64,000 nucleotides of DNA, from the NCBI GenBank assembly GCA_036873135.1, contig JAPTYO010000003.1, positions 27,966,763 through 28,030,762 of the forward strand, read 5' to 3'. Each line of letters starts with the position of its first letter. Position 1 is the stretch's first letter. Source of the stretch: Clarkia xantiana subsp. parviflora. Its lineage: Eukaryota > Streptophyta > Magnoliopsida > Myrtales > Onagraceae. Under the pieces are notes generated by a model that saw only the letters and a program-made list of their open reading frames with translations, did not search any database and was not told the origin of the DNA. The translations under genes and the position numbers were made by a program. This document shows positions 50,077 through 61,835 of the stretch, one piece after another.

Positions 50077-51190
50077 AATGAGCAACTCGAGACGAAACCA
50101 GACAGGAAGACCGGAGGATTTCTCTCAAGGATCGATAGAAACCCTGAAAAATTAATTCAGGCGTTTCGAGGGAGCCTACGGTGGAGGTGAACTTGCGGAG
50201 GAAGAAGCCATCCGTACATTCTTCAGAGGATTGGAACCACGATTCCAATCTCTAGCCATCACTCAATATACGTAACTTGTTGTGAGGTGGGAAGATCTAA
50301 TTCATAGAGTGACCCGCCACATCAGGGTAGAACAATTCTGGGCGAATCACTCCACCCAACAAGAGACCCCTCGAGGTCGAGGTGAGATTTCGTCCATCCG
50401 AAGGTGTTTCCTCAAGAGAATATCGACAAACTAAACATAGGATGGAAGGGCACAACACAGAAGATTGCCTCCTCACAAGAAGAGAGCTAGAATTTATGCA
50501 AAGATAAATTCAACGACATCCCTGTCGTCGGTCCCATTAAGGTCGAAGATGGAGAACCCCCTCCAGACGACGACATCAATGTTTTCTCGGGAGGATTTGC
50601 GGTCGGAGGTGAATCAATCGTTGATCGAGACGCTTACGCAGCCCATGGCGCCTCCTCACTAGGCACTCACAAAAGACAAAGGGGTTTAGAGCCAATGGCA
50701 ATCACCTTATCCACAGATGACTTGACCAATGCGACACAACCCCATGAAGAAGCCCTAGTGATCACAGCTCAGGTGAATGATTTCAAGGTAAAAAGAATAC
50801 TTGTCGAACGGAGGGAGTTCCACTGATGTAATCACCTTCAAAGCCACCGCCTCAATGGGATACAAAAAGGAGGACCTCCAAGAGATGACTTCCCCACTAG
50901 TGGGATTTGCAGGAAGAACGACTTACCCTTTAGGAGCAATCCAACTCCCCGTAACCTTGGGTCAATGATGGAAAGCTTTACAACTGAAGGTGTGCTTTGT
51001 GGTTATCGACCAAATCAATGCATACAGCGCCATACTAGGGAGAACGACTCTAAACTCCAGCTACATCGTTCCCTCTACCGCCCATCAGGTCATAGATTTC
51101 CTACTCATCATGGAATGGGAGATGTATGGGGTGACTAAAAGATGTCCCGACAATGTTACGTCGACCTCCTCAGAAGACGTAATCAAAGTG
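50077..51190 (+). pseudogene. Decayed gag and protease region of the gypsy-like element
   Basis: Broken frames: a gag trace (EEEAIRTFFRGLEPRFQSLA, then RWEDLIHRVTRHIRVEQFWA with stops between) and a retropepsin-region trace (DDLTNATQPHEEALVITAQV; later LKVCFVVIDQINAYSAILGR, TTLNSSYIVPSTAHQ). Several stops and frameshifts are present and the Asp-protease active site is lost in a rearranged stretch. Sequence homology ends near 51190, where AT-rich DNA takes over; RT, RNase H, integrase and the 3' LTR are missing. Confidence 0.75.
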
Positions 51191-51199
51191 AAACATTTT

Positions 51200-52330
51200 A
51201 AATCAAATATTATAAAAAAAATTATAATACATTTCAAACTTATATTAATTGATAAGCTTTGTTGTAAAAAAGTTAATTGTTTTAACACCTCTAATTCATT
51301 CTCATGACACAATTTATTTTTACTAAATGACTTTTTTTAAAGATTTTTTATGTAATTTTTTTATCAGACAATAATATTATATTTTATGTATAATAACTAT
51401 ATATTCACATGTTATAATATGAACATTTATAATATTTAAAATAAAATCGATGATGATATTTTGCATAAAATTCACAAAAGACTAATTCAATATTGGTATG
51501 CACAAATTATAATTATATCTGAACTAAAATATTATATACAAAATATATGAAAGAATTACTTATTACGTTTTACAAATAATTTTTTATAGTTGTATTAATA
51601 TTTAACTTTAACAAAGAAGTAACGACTATATAATAAATAATATACAAAATTACGTTAAATAGCGTTAAATAAAAGCATATTCATTTTTTTTTTCAGTTAA
51701 GTTAATCCTAATAGTTAGACTAATTCTAATATATATAATGTGACTTATATATTATTATTTTCTATTTTTTGACATTTAATATATTCATCTTTAAATTGAT
51801 TTAAATTTATAAAACGATAACTGGAATAAATTTTACTTACATTCTGCGCGCGAGTCATATATAATAATATAGGTTGAATTGTTTCCTGTAATAAAGACAA
51901 GACAGCCACCAAACAGGTGAGGGACATTGCATATTACATATCCTCCGAGAGAAATACGGTTGTCTTGCATGTGCGCTCAACAACTTGATCATGAATAAAT
52001 ACTACCAGTGGATTGTAAACTTACAGTTTTTAATAGATTGCGTGTTTGGCATGCGGTCTATTCTTGTTAGAAATGAAATCTCACCACACCTTCTTTATTC
52101 ACATATATATCTTCCCTTCGTATCTTTATTATTATTCATGTTTATATATTCCCCATCATGATCTTCTCGAATTATATTGAAGCACATCCACTTACAACAC
52201 GCGATCCAAAGTATGCCTTATAAATTTATAATATTGCTTAACTATGTGATTTTGTCGAATTAAATCAGATAATGATCCTAGGATTGTTTAGAAACTGCAT
52301 TAAGATAAGGTTGATAGAATAAGAAGATAA
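51200..52330. other. AT-rich intergenic DNA, no gene seen
   Basis: Short frames only. A GCGCGCGAGTCATATATAAT stretch near 51846-51865 recalls the 5' end of Helitron-like repeats in reverse, but no matching end was found. Confidence 0.5.
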
Positions 52331-52339
52331 TATTATCGA

Positions 52340-52940
52340 GGGTTAAAAGGTACTTTTCACACAAATGTTTGACTGAATGTGACTTTTAATACCGGATGTT
52401 TGGTTTTGTATACTTTTGGTACCAAACGTTTGAAAAAAATGTGGCTTTTGGTATATCTGTTAGTTGGCCGTTAGTTTTGGCCATTAAATGACATGTGCAA
52501 GTCACGTGACCGACCCTAAACTTTTAATTTTGTTTAATTTATTCCCTCAAATATATTTCTAACTTTTATTTAGTCCTAAAACTTCAAAATCGAACCCAGA
52601 TGAACCAATCAAACTCAATTGACTTAGACACAATTAGGTCCAATTGACCCAATTATGGCTAGGTCAATTGGGATGTCGATTTTGAGGTTTTAGGACTAAA
52701 TTTTTTTAAAAAAAAGTTAGGAATATATTTTGTGGGACTAAATTGAACAAAATCAAAAGTTTAGGGTCAGTCACGTGACTTACACATGTCATTTAACGGG
52801 CAAAACTAACGGCCAACTAACAGATATACCAAAAACTAACATTTTTTCAAACGTTTGGTACCAAAAGTATACAAAACCAAACATCAAGTACTAAAAACCA
52901 CATTCTGTCAAACATGTGGTGTGAAAAGTACCTTTAACCC
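52340..52940. mobile_element. Mutator-like foldback element
   Basis: 601 bp that is nearly all inverted repeat. Left end GGGTTAAAAGGTACTTTTCACAC; right end reversed GGGTTAAAGGTACTTTTCACAC. Arms pair for roughly 280 bases, including AAACGTTTGGTACCAAAAGT and GTCACGTGAC near the two ends. Flanks TATTATCGA (52331-52339) and TACTATCAA (52941-52949) match at 7 of 9 bases, fitting a decayed 9-bp duplication. No ORF. Confidence 0.65.
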
Positions 52941-53464
52941 TACTATCAATTATCTAGCATGCCACTTCTTTTTTTAAATATGTGATTTTGTTTTTATGTT
53001 TTGCCTTTTGATCCGATTTACAGCCCATGTCTATTTTAAATTTCAATGTTCTTTGTTAACTTTAAAGATAAATTAATAAGAAAACTACGAAACAATAAGA
53101 AGTAATCGAAATCAGCAGATTAATCCAAACTAGAAATAATAATAAATTTTTGCTTTCTAATAGATAATTATTTATGTGCCTTGTTTTCCTTCATTGGTCT
53201 AGCTAACATATATTATAAGAAAAACCATCGATATGTTGAAGTATGGTGAAATTTTTTATATATAGGAAAAAAAGTCGAAGTGACTAACTGGTACCAAATG
53301 AGAGAGAACCGCAACAAGAAGTGTTCAAAAGCTGAAAATTTTGAGTTAAAAGGAAAATGTGCGCATCCAGGGAATCGAAATTGACACGTGCGAATAAAAT
53401 TACGGAAAAATAACATAGAATGACGAAATGCTCCTTCAGCTTCTAGTATTGTGTCATTTTACAC

Positions 53465-53855
53465 ATTTTGAGGCTTAATTACCATTTTCGTAACTCAGTT
53501 TCACCACTCTAACAATTTGATTAGCCCAAGTGTTTTTTTAAACAATTTGCTAACTTAAGTTTTGTAAGCGACCAAATCAGTAGCTCAATTATATAAATTA
53601 AAATGTAGGGGGCATTTCCTCTAATTCATTTAACTGTTTATCAAATTTTTATTCGCACTTGCACGTGTCTATTTCCATCAAAAGATGATGCAAAATCTAA
53701 CCAAGATAGTGATTTATTCACTTATAGAACTTGGAGTAATAAATAGTCCGAGTTCTGAAACGTGAACTACCAAATTGTTTGAGTGGTAAAACCTAGATTA
53801 GTAAATTGGTCATCAGAACCGAGCTTATAATAATTCTACGAGTGGTAAAAGTTGA
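53465..53855. mobile_element. MITE-like inverted-repeat element, family copy 3
   Basis: Left arm TTTCACCACTCTAACAATTTGATTAG and AAACAATTTGCTAACTTAAG; reversed right arm TTTACCACTCAAACAATTTGGTAG. The arms are diverged and the ends uncertain. It resembles 8817-9345 and 45777-46213 in the repeated CAATTTG(C/G)TA words. Confidence 0.45.
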
Positions 53856-53999
53856 AAGATCTAGTCTTGAAGCTATCACTTTTTAGCTTCTTATTATTGC
53901 CATGATGAACTTACTGTACAAATACACTTTCATTTTCCTTGTTATTTTCAGGAAGCCTTAAAGGAAGAAATTAGAATGCTGCTGCAGCTACTGCCTATT

Positions 54000-56235
54000 T
54001 CATTTCTTCTCTACAGCAGGGAGCTTCTCTGTCAACTCCGGGATCACATCGAAAAGATCTCCAACCAGTCCATAGTCAGCAACCTGCCATTTTGCATCCA
54101 TTTCAATGCATTTCCAAAACAAAAACTCTAACCTTGAGTGAGTGAGTATCAGTGTTGTTAATAAGAGAAGATTAACCTGGAAAATCGGGGCATCTGCATC
54201 TTTATTTACAGCAACAATAACTTTGGAGTCTCTCATGCCAGCAATGTGCTGAATGGCACCTGAAACTCCGAATGCCATATACACATCTGGAGCCACAATT
54301 TTCCCAGTTTGTCCAACCTGAGAAAACCAATTCAATTCAACTACAAATTACAGTTTTTTTTTTTTTTTTAATTTTACCCCAGTGGCATCATACAATTCTA
54401 CTCCACATATTGATATGTAGATTTAAAGATTGTTTCTTTTTTCACCAAGAGAATATTAGTTAGTTATAATGCTGGCTGTTACCTGTAGCTCATTTGGAAC
54501 AAATCCCGCATCAACAGCAGCACGTGTAGCACCAACTAACCAAAACGGAAAAATTATTTAGTTATCATTTTCACACAACATTTCATGATACAATCTTGTG
54601 AATAAAATTCAAAGTCAGCTTCAGAATTTATTTAAAAAGAATGTTAACTAGGATTTGGAACTGTTTACTATAAATTTGTTTCTCTATTAGTGAAGCGGGT
54701 AATAAGACGTGCAAATAAATAAATGCAGCTATTTCTTTTAAAGTTTTTTTTTAATATATATATATACAAAAGAAGTGATTTCAAGGAGAAACCTGCAGCA
54801 CCGATCTTTTCTGCAAGCTTCTCTATCATCTTGAAGTTCTCTGCACTTTTCAACCCTCGTCCACCAGTGACCACGATTTTTGCATTTCCAAGATCAGGCC
54901 GTTCTGTATCTTGAGATGTATGTTTCACGTACCTGGATTTACCAATGGATTCTGCAACAAGAGACCATAAGCCTACTGTTACCTATTGAAAAATTTGGTA
55001 ACAGAAATATTTAAATGAAGCAGAAAGTGGAAACAGACCTTCCTCAAAAGCTGAGAGATCAACTTGATCAATAGAAGCCCCATCAGATTTAGAATCAGCC
55101 AAATTTACGTCTACGGGGAAAGATGTAGCTCTGATGCTCAACAGACAAGGGTTGGCACCAGTGTAACGAATTGTGCACAGCGCATTTCCAGCATAAATGG
55201 GTCTGCAGCAGCAGATAACCGAATCAGACAACAAGAGAGTTAAAAGTAATTTGAAGCTCAAAGGCATGAAAATACATTTAAATTTGACTTTAAAGAACTG
55301 GGGAATTGCCCGCTTCAAAAAAGAAAGAGGAAAAGTAAAATCTACCTGACAAACTGCCTCGATTCTGAAATTTCTGTGACATCAGTCACTGGAGATACAT
55401 CTAAGAGGGCAGCAGCTCGTGGAAGTATATTCTTCCCGAATGAGCCAGAAGCTGCAATTACGTGGGAATATCCCCCTGTTTGGTGAACCAGTTGAATAAG
55501 TCTGGCCCAAGGTTCTGCAAGAGGGTGTGCAAATCTTTCTGAATCAGCAACAAGTACCTACATAGTATTTTCATTGCATCACAAATATTGGTTCAAATAC
55601 TACACCATTATTATCCAAAAAAAATTATTTCTTTTACAATTGAACATAAATTTAGAGGATTTGCCAATTCAAATGAAAGAATATTACCTTTGAAACGGAA
55701 GGGTGGCAAGAAGCAGCATGTGCAGCTGCATCTTTGAGCAACGGACCTGATCCAGCCAACAACACAGAAATTGAATTGTCCGTGCCCAGAGATTTAGCAG
55801 CCTCTATTGCACTCACTGAGGATGGCTTAACAGAACCCTCTTCATGTTCGGCTATAACCAATGTGCTAACCTGTACCCGTTTCCAAAATGAATTGCTAAA
55901 TATCATCCAAACACAAATCCATAACTCTTCTCATCATCAACATTAATTCTAAAGACCCTTCTTTCTACCAATTAACTAATGCAGTTAGAAAAAGATAAGT
56001 CGTGCAATTAATTATCTTCTCTTAAATGAAGTACCCATTAGGAACAAACGCAGAATAAAAGCTCAGAATTTAATCTTTCCTCTATAAGCAATGTAATCGC
56101 ACAATCTGTAAACATGAGGTGAAACAAGATTGAACTACATACGGTTCTCGAAGCGGAACTGAAGGAGAGAAATCGAGATGCAGAGAGTGGGATACTTGGC
56201 TTTCTCACGGCTCTGAGCAACCCCAGAGACGCCAT
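54000..56235 (-). CDS. ETFA: Electron transfer flavoprotein subunit alpha, mitochondrial
   Basis: Matrix FAD protein that, with ETF beta, passes electrons from acyl-CoA-type dehydrogenases (in plants mainly branched-chain amino acid, lysine and phytol catabolism) to ETF-ubiquinone oxidoreductase. Minus-strand exons: 56235-56143, 55870-55688, 55557-55346, 55202-55039, 54951-54793, 54535-54483, 54317-54177, 54083-54000; GT-AG and in frame, 362 aa, matching the family. An Arg/Ser-rich mitochondrial presequence (about residues 1-28) precedes [18 protein letters not shown]. The C-terminal FAD domain is complete: [50 protein letters not shown] and [10 protein letters not shown]. An alternative in-frame ATG lies 11 codons upstream (56268); the one at 56235 gives the more usual presequence. 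Confidence 0.95.
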
Positions 56236-56611
56236 TGATACTGCTGACGCTACTTCAACAGTAATCAATCAATGGCTTTGCTTTCCAATCTTGAATCTTT
56301 ACCGACGTTTCCTCTTCCTGGGATTCCTAGTGCTTTTTCTATTTAGCAAATTAATTCTGAAAAGATAGAAAGAACGATCGGCCAAAAGTAAATAAATAAA
56401 TAACAAAGTCACAGTTTGCTTTTAATTTGGATGGTCTTGCCACATCGGCTCCAACCCATCGAACACATCCTTTCACCAAAGCGGAGCTGTCAGCGTCTGG
56501 TTTTTATACTGGAACTGGATGGATCCGATTGTAAGGTTAATGTTGCACAAAAAAAAATATTATAACGTTAACTATTATTAATTAAGTTAAAAAAACTGAC
56601 TCAATTTTGAC

Positions 56612-57465
56612 CAGTGTTATCAGAACCGGACCGGCGGTCGGACCGTATCAGACCGGAAACCGGCGTCTTAGCCGGTCCGGTTCATACAAAAGACCGGAAA
56701 GGAAGCGAACCCGGTTCGAAATTCGGTTTTATGAAGAACCGGACGGTTTTGAGCTGACCGGGCAGTCTACCGGTTCGCCGGTTAGATATCAACAAAGTAA
56801 AAAAAAATTGAACGCGCTTCCTGTAGGCCAGCTACTCACCCCTCTTTGGCTAAACCCTATCTCAGTTTCATCACTATTGCCGCCGCCAGCCCCTTAAACC
56901 ACAACAATTAACATCGGAATTCCTCGTTGAAGGAGAAAAATGGTTGATTACGAAGAATAACTGGAGAGGAAAGATGTTTTTGAGGAGTCGAGGAAATGGA
57001 TCGAGTAGGAGAAGAGCGCACGACCTATGGAGGAGGAAACAATTACGGCGGCGTAGGAGTCGAGGGGTTCGGTGAAGCGATGGAGTGGTCTCGGTAGGAC
57101 AATATCAGACACGATTCCGCCGTAATCCCCGAGCTTGGCTATGAAATCCATAGCGTACTCTGTGAATGGGGGGATTCCACCTCCTACTTGTGTGGGTGTT
57201 TTGACGAGTAGTTCCTGCATAATTGAGGTCTCATAGTCGAGCAGAGTGGACTTGGAGTTTGATTTAGGGTTCAAAGCCCAAGTGAATTAATAGAGGCTCA
57301 AAAAGCCCAAGTTACCGAGAATATTGGTTGACCAATTTCTATAGAGCCCAAATGATTCTATATTTATGTTTCTTATCTCTAGAACGGTCGAACTGGTTCG
57401 AACCGTCCGAACCGGGAACCGGACCACTGACCGGTTCGATGTCCGGTCCGGTTCTGATAACACTG
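56612..57465. mobile_element. hAT-like element with perfect ends and 8-bp target duplication
   Basis: 854 bp between perfect ATTTTGAC duplications (56604-56611 and 57466-57473). The terminal inverted repeats are perfect for 23 bases, starting CAGTGTTATCAGAACCGGAC. Both subterminal parts are rich in CCGGTTC/GAACCGG words. No transposase. The middle (about 56930-57290) carries an unrelated minus-strand frame (see next entry). Confidence 0.85.
56948..57274 (-). other. Unrecognised open frame carried by the hAT-like element
   Basis: 108 codons from an ATG at 57274, including LLDYETSIMQELLVKTPTQV and PPFTEYAMDFIAKLGDYGGI. It lies wholly inside the transposon and has even composition unlike the CCGG-rich arms. 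It may be a captured host exon. I do not recognise the protein, and the C-terminal half (SSSIGRALFSYSIHFL...) looks less natural. Confidence 0.35.
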
Positions 57466-57515
57466 ATTTTGACCGCGTTAATTTTTTTTTTTGGCCAACA
57501 AATTAGATTTTAGTT

Positions 57516-57866
57516 TGTTAAAGATGAATCTTAACTTCCTACTATGAAGACTTAGCCTAATTCTGTGTGGGCTTATTTGTCAAGCTCAATGCTTTGTTTT
57601 GTTTTGTTCGTGGTTTTGTTTCAGCCCAGTTTCCTTTTTGTTGTTTTATTCTGCCCAAGATATTGTTAGAGGGCCTTTTTATTACTTGTAAAGAACTTGG
57701 TCCAACTATTTTCAAAATCCCATCACTACAGGGACTTAGTCTAATTTCTGGGGTCTCTCCACTATTTTAGGTGAGAAGTGGCCAGATGAAGGACCCCGCT
57801 TCAGTGATCCGCATGTTTCTCCTCTCAAAATCATAGTTAGGGTTTCAATTAGGGTTTGCTAACTCA
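57516..57866 (+). repeat. 5' LTR of a second copia element
   Basis: About 351 bp, begins TGTTAAAGATG and ends CTAACTCA, followed by the spacer TGA and the primer-binding site. It starts 42 bases after the end of the hAT-like element's duplication. Confidence 0.65.
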
Positions 57867-57869
57867 TGA

Positions 57870-57881
57870 TGGTATCAGAGC
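57870..57881 (+). other. Primer-binding site of the second copia element
   Basis: TGGTATCAGAGC, the standard plant copia site complementary to initiator tRNA-Met, just inside the LTR. Confidence 0.88.
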
Positions 57882-58125
57882 GATTGAGGGATCAATCCTC
57901 AGTTTTTCGACCTTGGCCACGCTTGGATCTTCATCTCGGTTGCGATTCTCAGCTTCATCCTTGTTGACGCTTTCTTCTTCAGCGTTGATTGGGATTTCTG
58001 TCTCTGGCGATTTTTTTTTTTGCTTCGAGCCTTCTTACCGCGCGAAGGGTGCTCGTGGCGAACTCCTTTTCGCAATTTGATCTTGATCTAGTGTTCGCTT
58101 CGATCTCGGTTTTCTGATTGTCAAC

Positions 58126-59334
58126 ATGAGTGAGGAAATCAAGGATACAGATGGTAGCAAGAAAGCGATTGACGATTCGAGTTCTTCTGCAAACGTCCAT
58201 GCCATGACTCTTGACCTAACTACAGAGGTTCACTCTTTCCACCTTCTCTATTTGCATGCTTCTGATAATCCTGGTCAGAGCCTTATATCTGTGAAGTTGC
58301 TTGGTTCTGACAATTATCGTAAATGGAATCGTGGTATGCAAATCGTTCTGCTTGGGAAGAACTAATTAGGCTTCGTTATTGGATCTTGTAGACGCGATAT
58401 GTTTGATGAGAAATTACATCACATTTTGGACAGATGTAATGCTGTGGTGTTTGGTTGGATTATCAATTCAGTTTCAGATGAGATAGCCAGTGGTATCATG
58501 TACTCTAATAGTGCTAGTCTTGCTTGGAAAGAACTTGCTGAGAGATATGATAAAATGAATGGGTCTAGAATATTCCAATTACACAGAGAGATTGCCACGA
58601 CTAGGCAAGATCTAGACTCAATTTCCACTTTCTTCACCAGACTCAGAAATCTGTGGACAGAATATGATACTGCGTGTGCACTTCCTCATATCGAAGGGGA
58701 TGATTTCAAGAGGCATTTGGAACATAGAGATAATGTTAGGCTCTTTCAATTCCTAATGGGGCTTAACGATTCCTTTACCAATATCAGAAGCAATTTGCTA
58801 CTTTGGGTTCCTTTTCCTACCATGAATCAGGCTTACAATGCCTTATCTCAAGAGGAAAGTCAGAGAAATATCACCAAATTGATCAATGCTGGAACAACTA
58901 CCTTTTCCGGTAATGCCTCTGTTACTGTTAATGCTGATAAGACCAGGAAAGGGCCAATTCCTGAGTGTGGTTTTTGTCATAAGAAAGGCCACCCCACTGA
59001 GCGTTGCTATGCAAAGGGATGTGATTTCTGCAATAGGAAAGGGCACTGTAAGGACAACTGTTTCAAGTATAAGGAGCTTATGAAGGGAAAAGCCAATTTG
59101 ACCAAAGACAATATTGCTGCCCCAGATGCTGGTGATATTATTGGAGGGAAAACTGAACATGGTGATACCTCAAGAAGCACACTTCATGGGAATGTTGTAA
59201 TTACAGAGGCTCAATTTGACAAGTTTCTTCGGAAAGTTGGAGGTGGTGGGAGCTTAGCATTGATGATTCTAATTTTATCATGCTACGTAATGTTTAGACT
59301 TTCTTACTTACGGTTGAGTTTTTTCCTAACTTAG
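58126..59334 (+). pseudogene. Copia gag fragment with an in-frame stop
   Basis: One frame from ATG 58126 to TAA at 59332-59334, broken by TAA at 58363-58365. Features in order: an N-terminal segment leading to SVKLLGSDNYRKWNRGMQIV (copia gag start), the gag helical domain (LAWKELAERYDKMNGSRIFQ, TFFTRLRNLWTEYD, FLMGLNDSFTNIRSNLL), and two CCHC-like knuckles (CGFCHKKGHPTERC, CDFCNRKGHCKDNC). It ends soon after; protease, integrase, RT and 3' LTR are absent. Truncated and dead. Confidence 0.88.
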
Positions 59335-59335
59335 T

Positions 59336-60090
59336 GAACAACCAACGTATGCATCGATCCCGTTAACGAAGCCTTACTAACAGCCTAGTATAAATAAGAG
59401 GTCAGGTCGTTAAACCCTAACGGGTCCACTAGCAGCCGAATATAGTCAAGATGTTGGCCCGTCAAAACCAATTCTCTATTCACCTGCTTTTATGACGATG
59501 TGGTATATGAGTCAGGCAAGACTTGATATTTTAATCGAAATACTGCCGGGGGGGGAGGGGAAAGAGGTTTCAAAACCAAACCATATAAATATAAATATTA
59601 AACCAGTAAACAACCAGTGCTAGTCCGAAAAAATAAAGACATATCTAACTTAACTTGTTGTTACTTCTGGATTCAGACACATTCTTAAATAAAGATGTCT
59701 GATTTTTCAGAATAACTTTCAACGGAAACTCCGTAGGTAATGAATGCCTTATTTTCTTCAATGAAAATTAAATTACAATCAAGTAACATTTTCACGGTTA
59801 GATGAACATTTCAACTAAAAAAAACAGAGCTTCCGCTTTATTTAATGCTGTCATGCTTCCTTACAAAATCGGAGGAAAGCTCCATCAAAACATTACATTT
59901 TTATTCAGAGCTAACGATTCGTGCATCCATGTCGTGTTTGTGTCAAAACTGTATTCCGTTTTAGATTTTTATTTATTGAAAAGTGAGTTATTTTGAAAAA
60001 CCTATATGTTTAACATATCTTATCGTGTCTTTATCGTGATTTTTCATTATTTGTAATGCGATAGATTGTCATCCCTTTTGATGATCATCG
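59336..60090. other. Intergenic DNA with unclassified repeat-like sequence
   Basis: 59340-59500 has moderately GC-rich, unclassified sequence. A G-tract (about 59547-59563) and AT-rich DNA follow. No gene is supported. Confidence 0.45.
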
Positions 60091-60092
60091 AC

Positions 60093-60464
60093 CTAGTTAA
60101 TGTGTCGACGCCTAATGTTGTCACCCGAATGGATCCGACAATGGTGAGGTGCCAAGCTGCAAATATCCGGTATCTTGTTGGCTCGTTCTATGATTTGGTG
60201 GATCTCATTGTGGGGCTTTGCTGCTCGTCGAACGATCTCTCTTAGGTTGTCGCAGCGGCACTGCCACGGCATCTGCATGAGCTGCATGCAGCATTCTTGG
60301 AGTTGCCCCACGTCACTCGTCTTAAGCACGATCGAACTTCCCAAACCCAAATATCTCTGGCAGTGGGAGACTCGTCGGATCTGAATCTCTTCTTTGCAGG
60401 CTGAGGCGGAGGCGGAGAAGACCACCGCAAAAACAGTACAGAGAAATGTGATGAGCCTAGCCAT
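60093..60464 (-). CDS. 2S albumin-like seed storage protein
   Basis: Single-exon gene, 123 aa, prolamin superfamily. A signal peptide (MARLITFLCTVFAVVFSASA) is followed at once by the eight-Cys pattern: C (ACKEE), C (SHCQRYL), CC (LQECCMQL), CxC (QCRCDNL), C (DICSL), C (HHCRI). QECCMQL followed by WQCRCDNLREIV is the typical 2S albumin large-subunit core. Members store sulfur and nitrogen in protein storage vacuoles. This one is short (typical precursors about 140-170 aa): it lacks an obvious N-terminal propeptide, and the region between the second Cys and the CC pair is only about 22 residues. A lipid-transfer or amylase-inhibitor relative is possible but fits less well. The ATG at 60464 is the only one that provides the signal peptide. 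Confidence 0.85.
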   Translation of the reverse strand: MARLITFLCTVFAVVFSASASACKEEIQIRRVSHCQRYLGLGSSIVLKTSDVGQLQECCMQLMQMPWQCRCDNLREIVRRAAKPHNEIHQIIERANKIPDICSLAPHHCRIHSGDNIRRRHIN

Positions 60465-60560
60465 GTATGTATGTGTAGACTGTAGTGGTTTGTTATTGCT
60501 TTTTTGAAGAAAGAATGTAATTTGTGTTGTGATCTGAATTAGAGAGGAGAGTTTTGAGGC

Positions 60561-60568
60561 TATTTATA
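60561..60568 (-). promoter_or_regulatory. TATA box of the 2S albumin-like gene
   Basis: The minus strand reads TATAAATA, 97 bases upstream of the ATG, well placed for a start of transcription near 60530. Confidence 0.7.
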
Positions 60569-60983
60569 TGTGTTAGGAAAGTTAACTATGATGGTGTGGA
60601 GAAGAGAGAAACAGTGATTTGGTCAGACTTCCTATTCCTTAGATCCAAGTTATTAATTTGAAACATTCCATGCCTAATCGTTTAGTCTTTCGTGATGCTA
60701 AGTGTCAAGATTGCTACTCCTAAAGCAATCTTAATTAGTTAGTGGACTGGATGGTGAAAAGTGACATTATTATTCTAATAATTATCCAAATAAATATAGT
60801 TATGTTTGATTCGGCTAAGAAATGAAGGTAAGATAGATAAATTGACAAATTTAAATATAAATCAATTTAAAGACGGCGGAATTGTTTCTATTTCATTTAA
60901 GACGCAGCAATTGTTAAAGTGCAAATGATGTTTTTTATATAGTTGTCTGTACTTTATATATAAATATAAATATACTTACACCA

Positions 60984-61835
60984 GAGTTTTTCACCAAAAT
61001 AGATCTAAATAAACAACCAAATACCAATATAGCCTTCATAAAAAATGTTTTACAAATCTAGGCATAGTTTAGAGTTTTTGACAAAAATAGACCTAAATAA
61101 AAAATCAAATACCAAAATAGGCCACATAAAAAATGTTTTACAAATCTAGGCCTGACCGGGTTGAGCAATTGATATTTTTTTTTACCTGCCGAAAAAAATT
61201 GGTTGGTCGGGTTGGGGCAACCCGGCCAAGTATATTTTTCTTTTTTCTTTTTTCACTTTTTTTGTATGTTTTTGTTTTTTTAACAGATTTTTTAAACCCT
61301 AATGGTATTGTAATTTTTTTTCTTCTAAAAATCTATTAAACATGATGAACCTATAGAGAAAATTGACATTTCGCAGAATAATTTTTTTTTTCTAAAAACC
61401 TATTGGACATGGGAACCCTAGAAGATAAATGTGTAACGGTGCCCTCTAGAGTTTACCATGTCCAATAGCTTTTTAGAAACAAAATTACAAAATCATTAAC
61501 TTTTACATTTTCTATTTTTTTTTTAAAAAAGCAAAACATACTTTGTCGGTTGGGGCAACCCGGCCAACCAATATATTTTTTCCCGGAAAATTGTAAAAAA
61601 AAAAAAAATCAGTTGGCCTATATTGGTATTTGGTTCTTTATTGAGGTCTATTTTGGTCAAAAACTCAAAACTAGGCCTAGATTTGTAAAACATTTTTTAT
61701 GTGGTCTATATTGGTATTTAGTTGTTTATTTAGATCTATTTTGGTCAAAAACTAGGCCTAGATTTGTAAAATATTTTTTATGTGGTCTATATTAGTATTT
61801 GGTTGTTTGTTTAGATCTAATTTGGTCAAAAACTC
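60984..61835. mobile_element. Mutator-like foldback with tandemly repeated arms
   Basis: 852 bp between perfect 9-bp duplications CTTACACCA (60975-60983 and 61836-61844). Ends: GAGTTTTTCACCAAAATAGA on the left, GAGTTTTTGACCAAATTAGA on the reversed right. Each arm is built from tandem units of about 80-90 bp (GACCAAAATAGAYCTAAATAA... AAAAATGTTTTACAAATCTAGGC): two on the left, three on the right. Inside are further inverted words (GGTTGGGGCAACCCGGCCAA, twice). No ORF of note. Confidence 0.82.
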
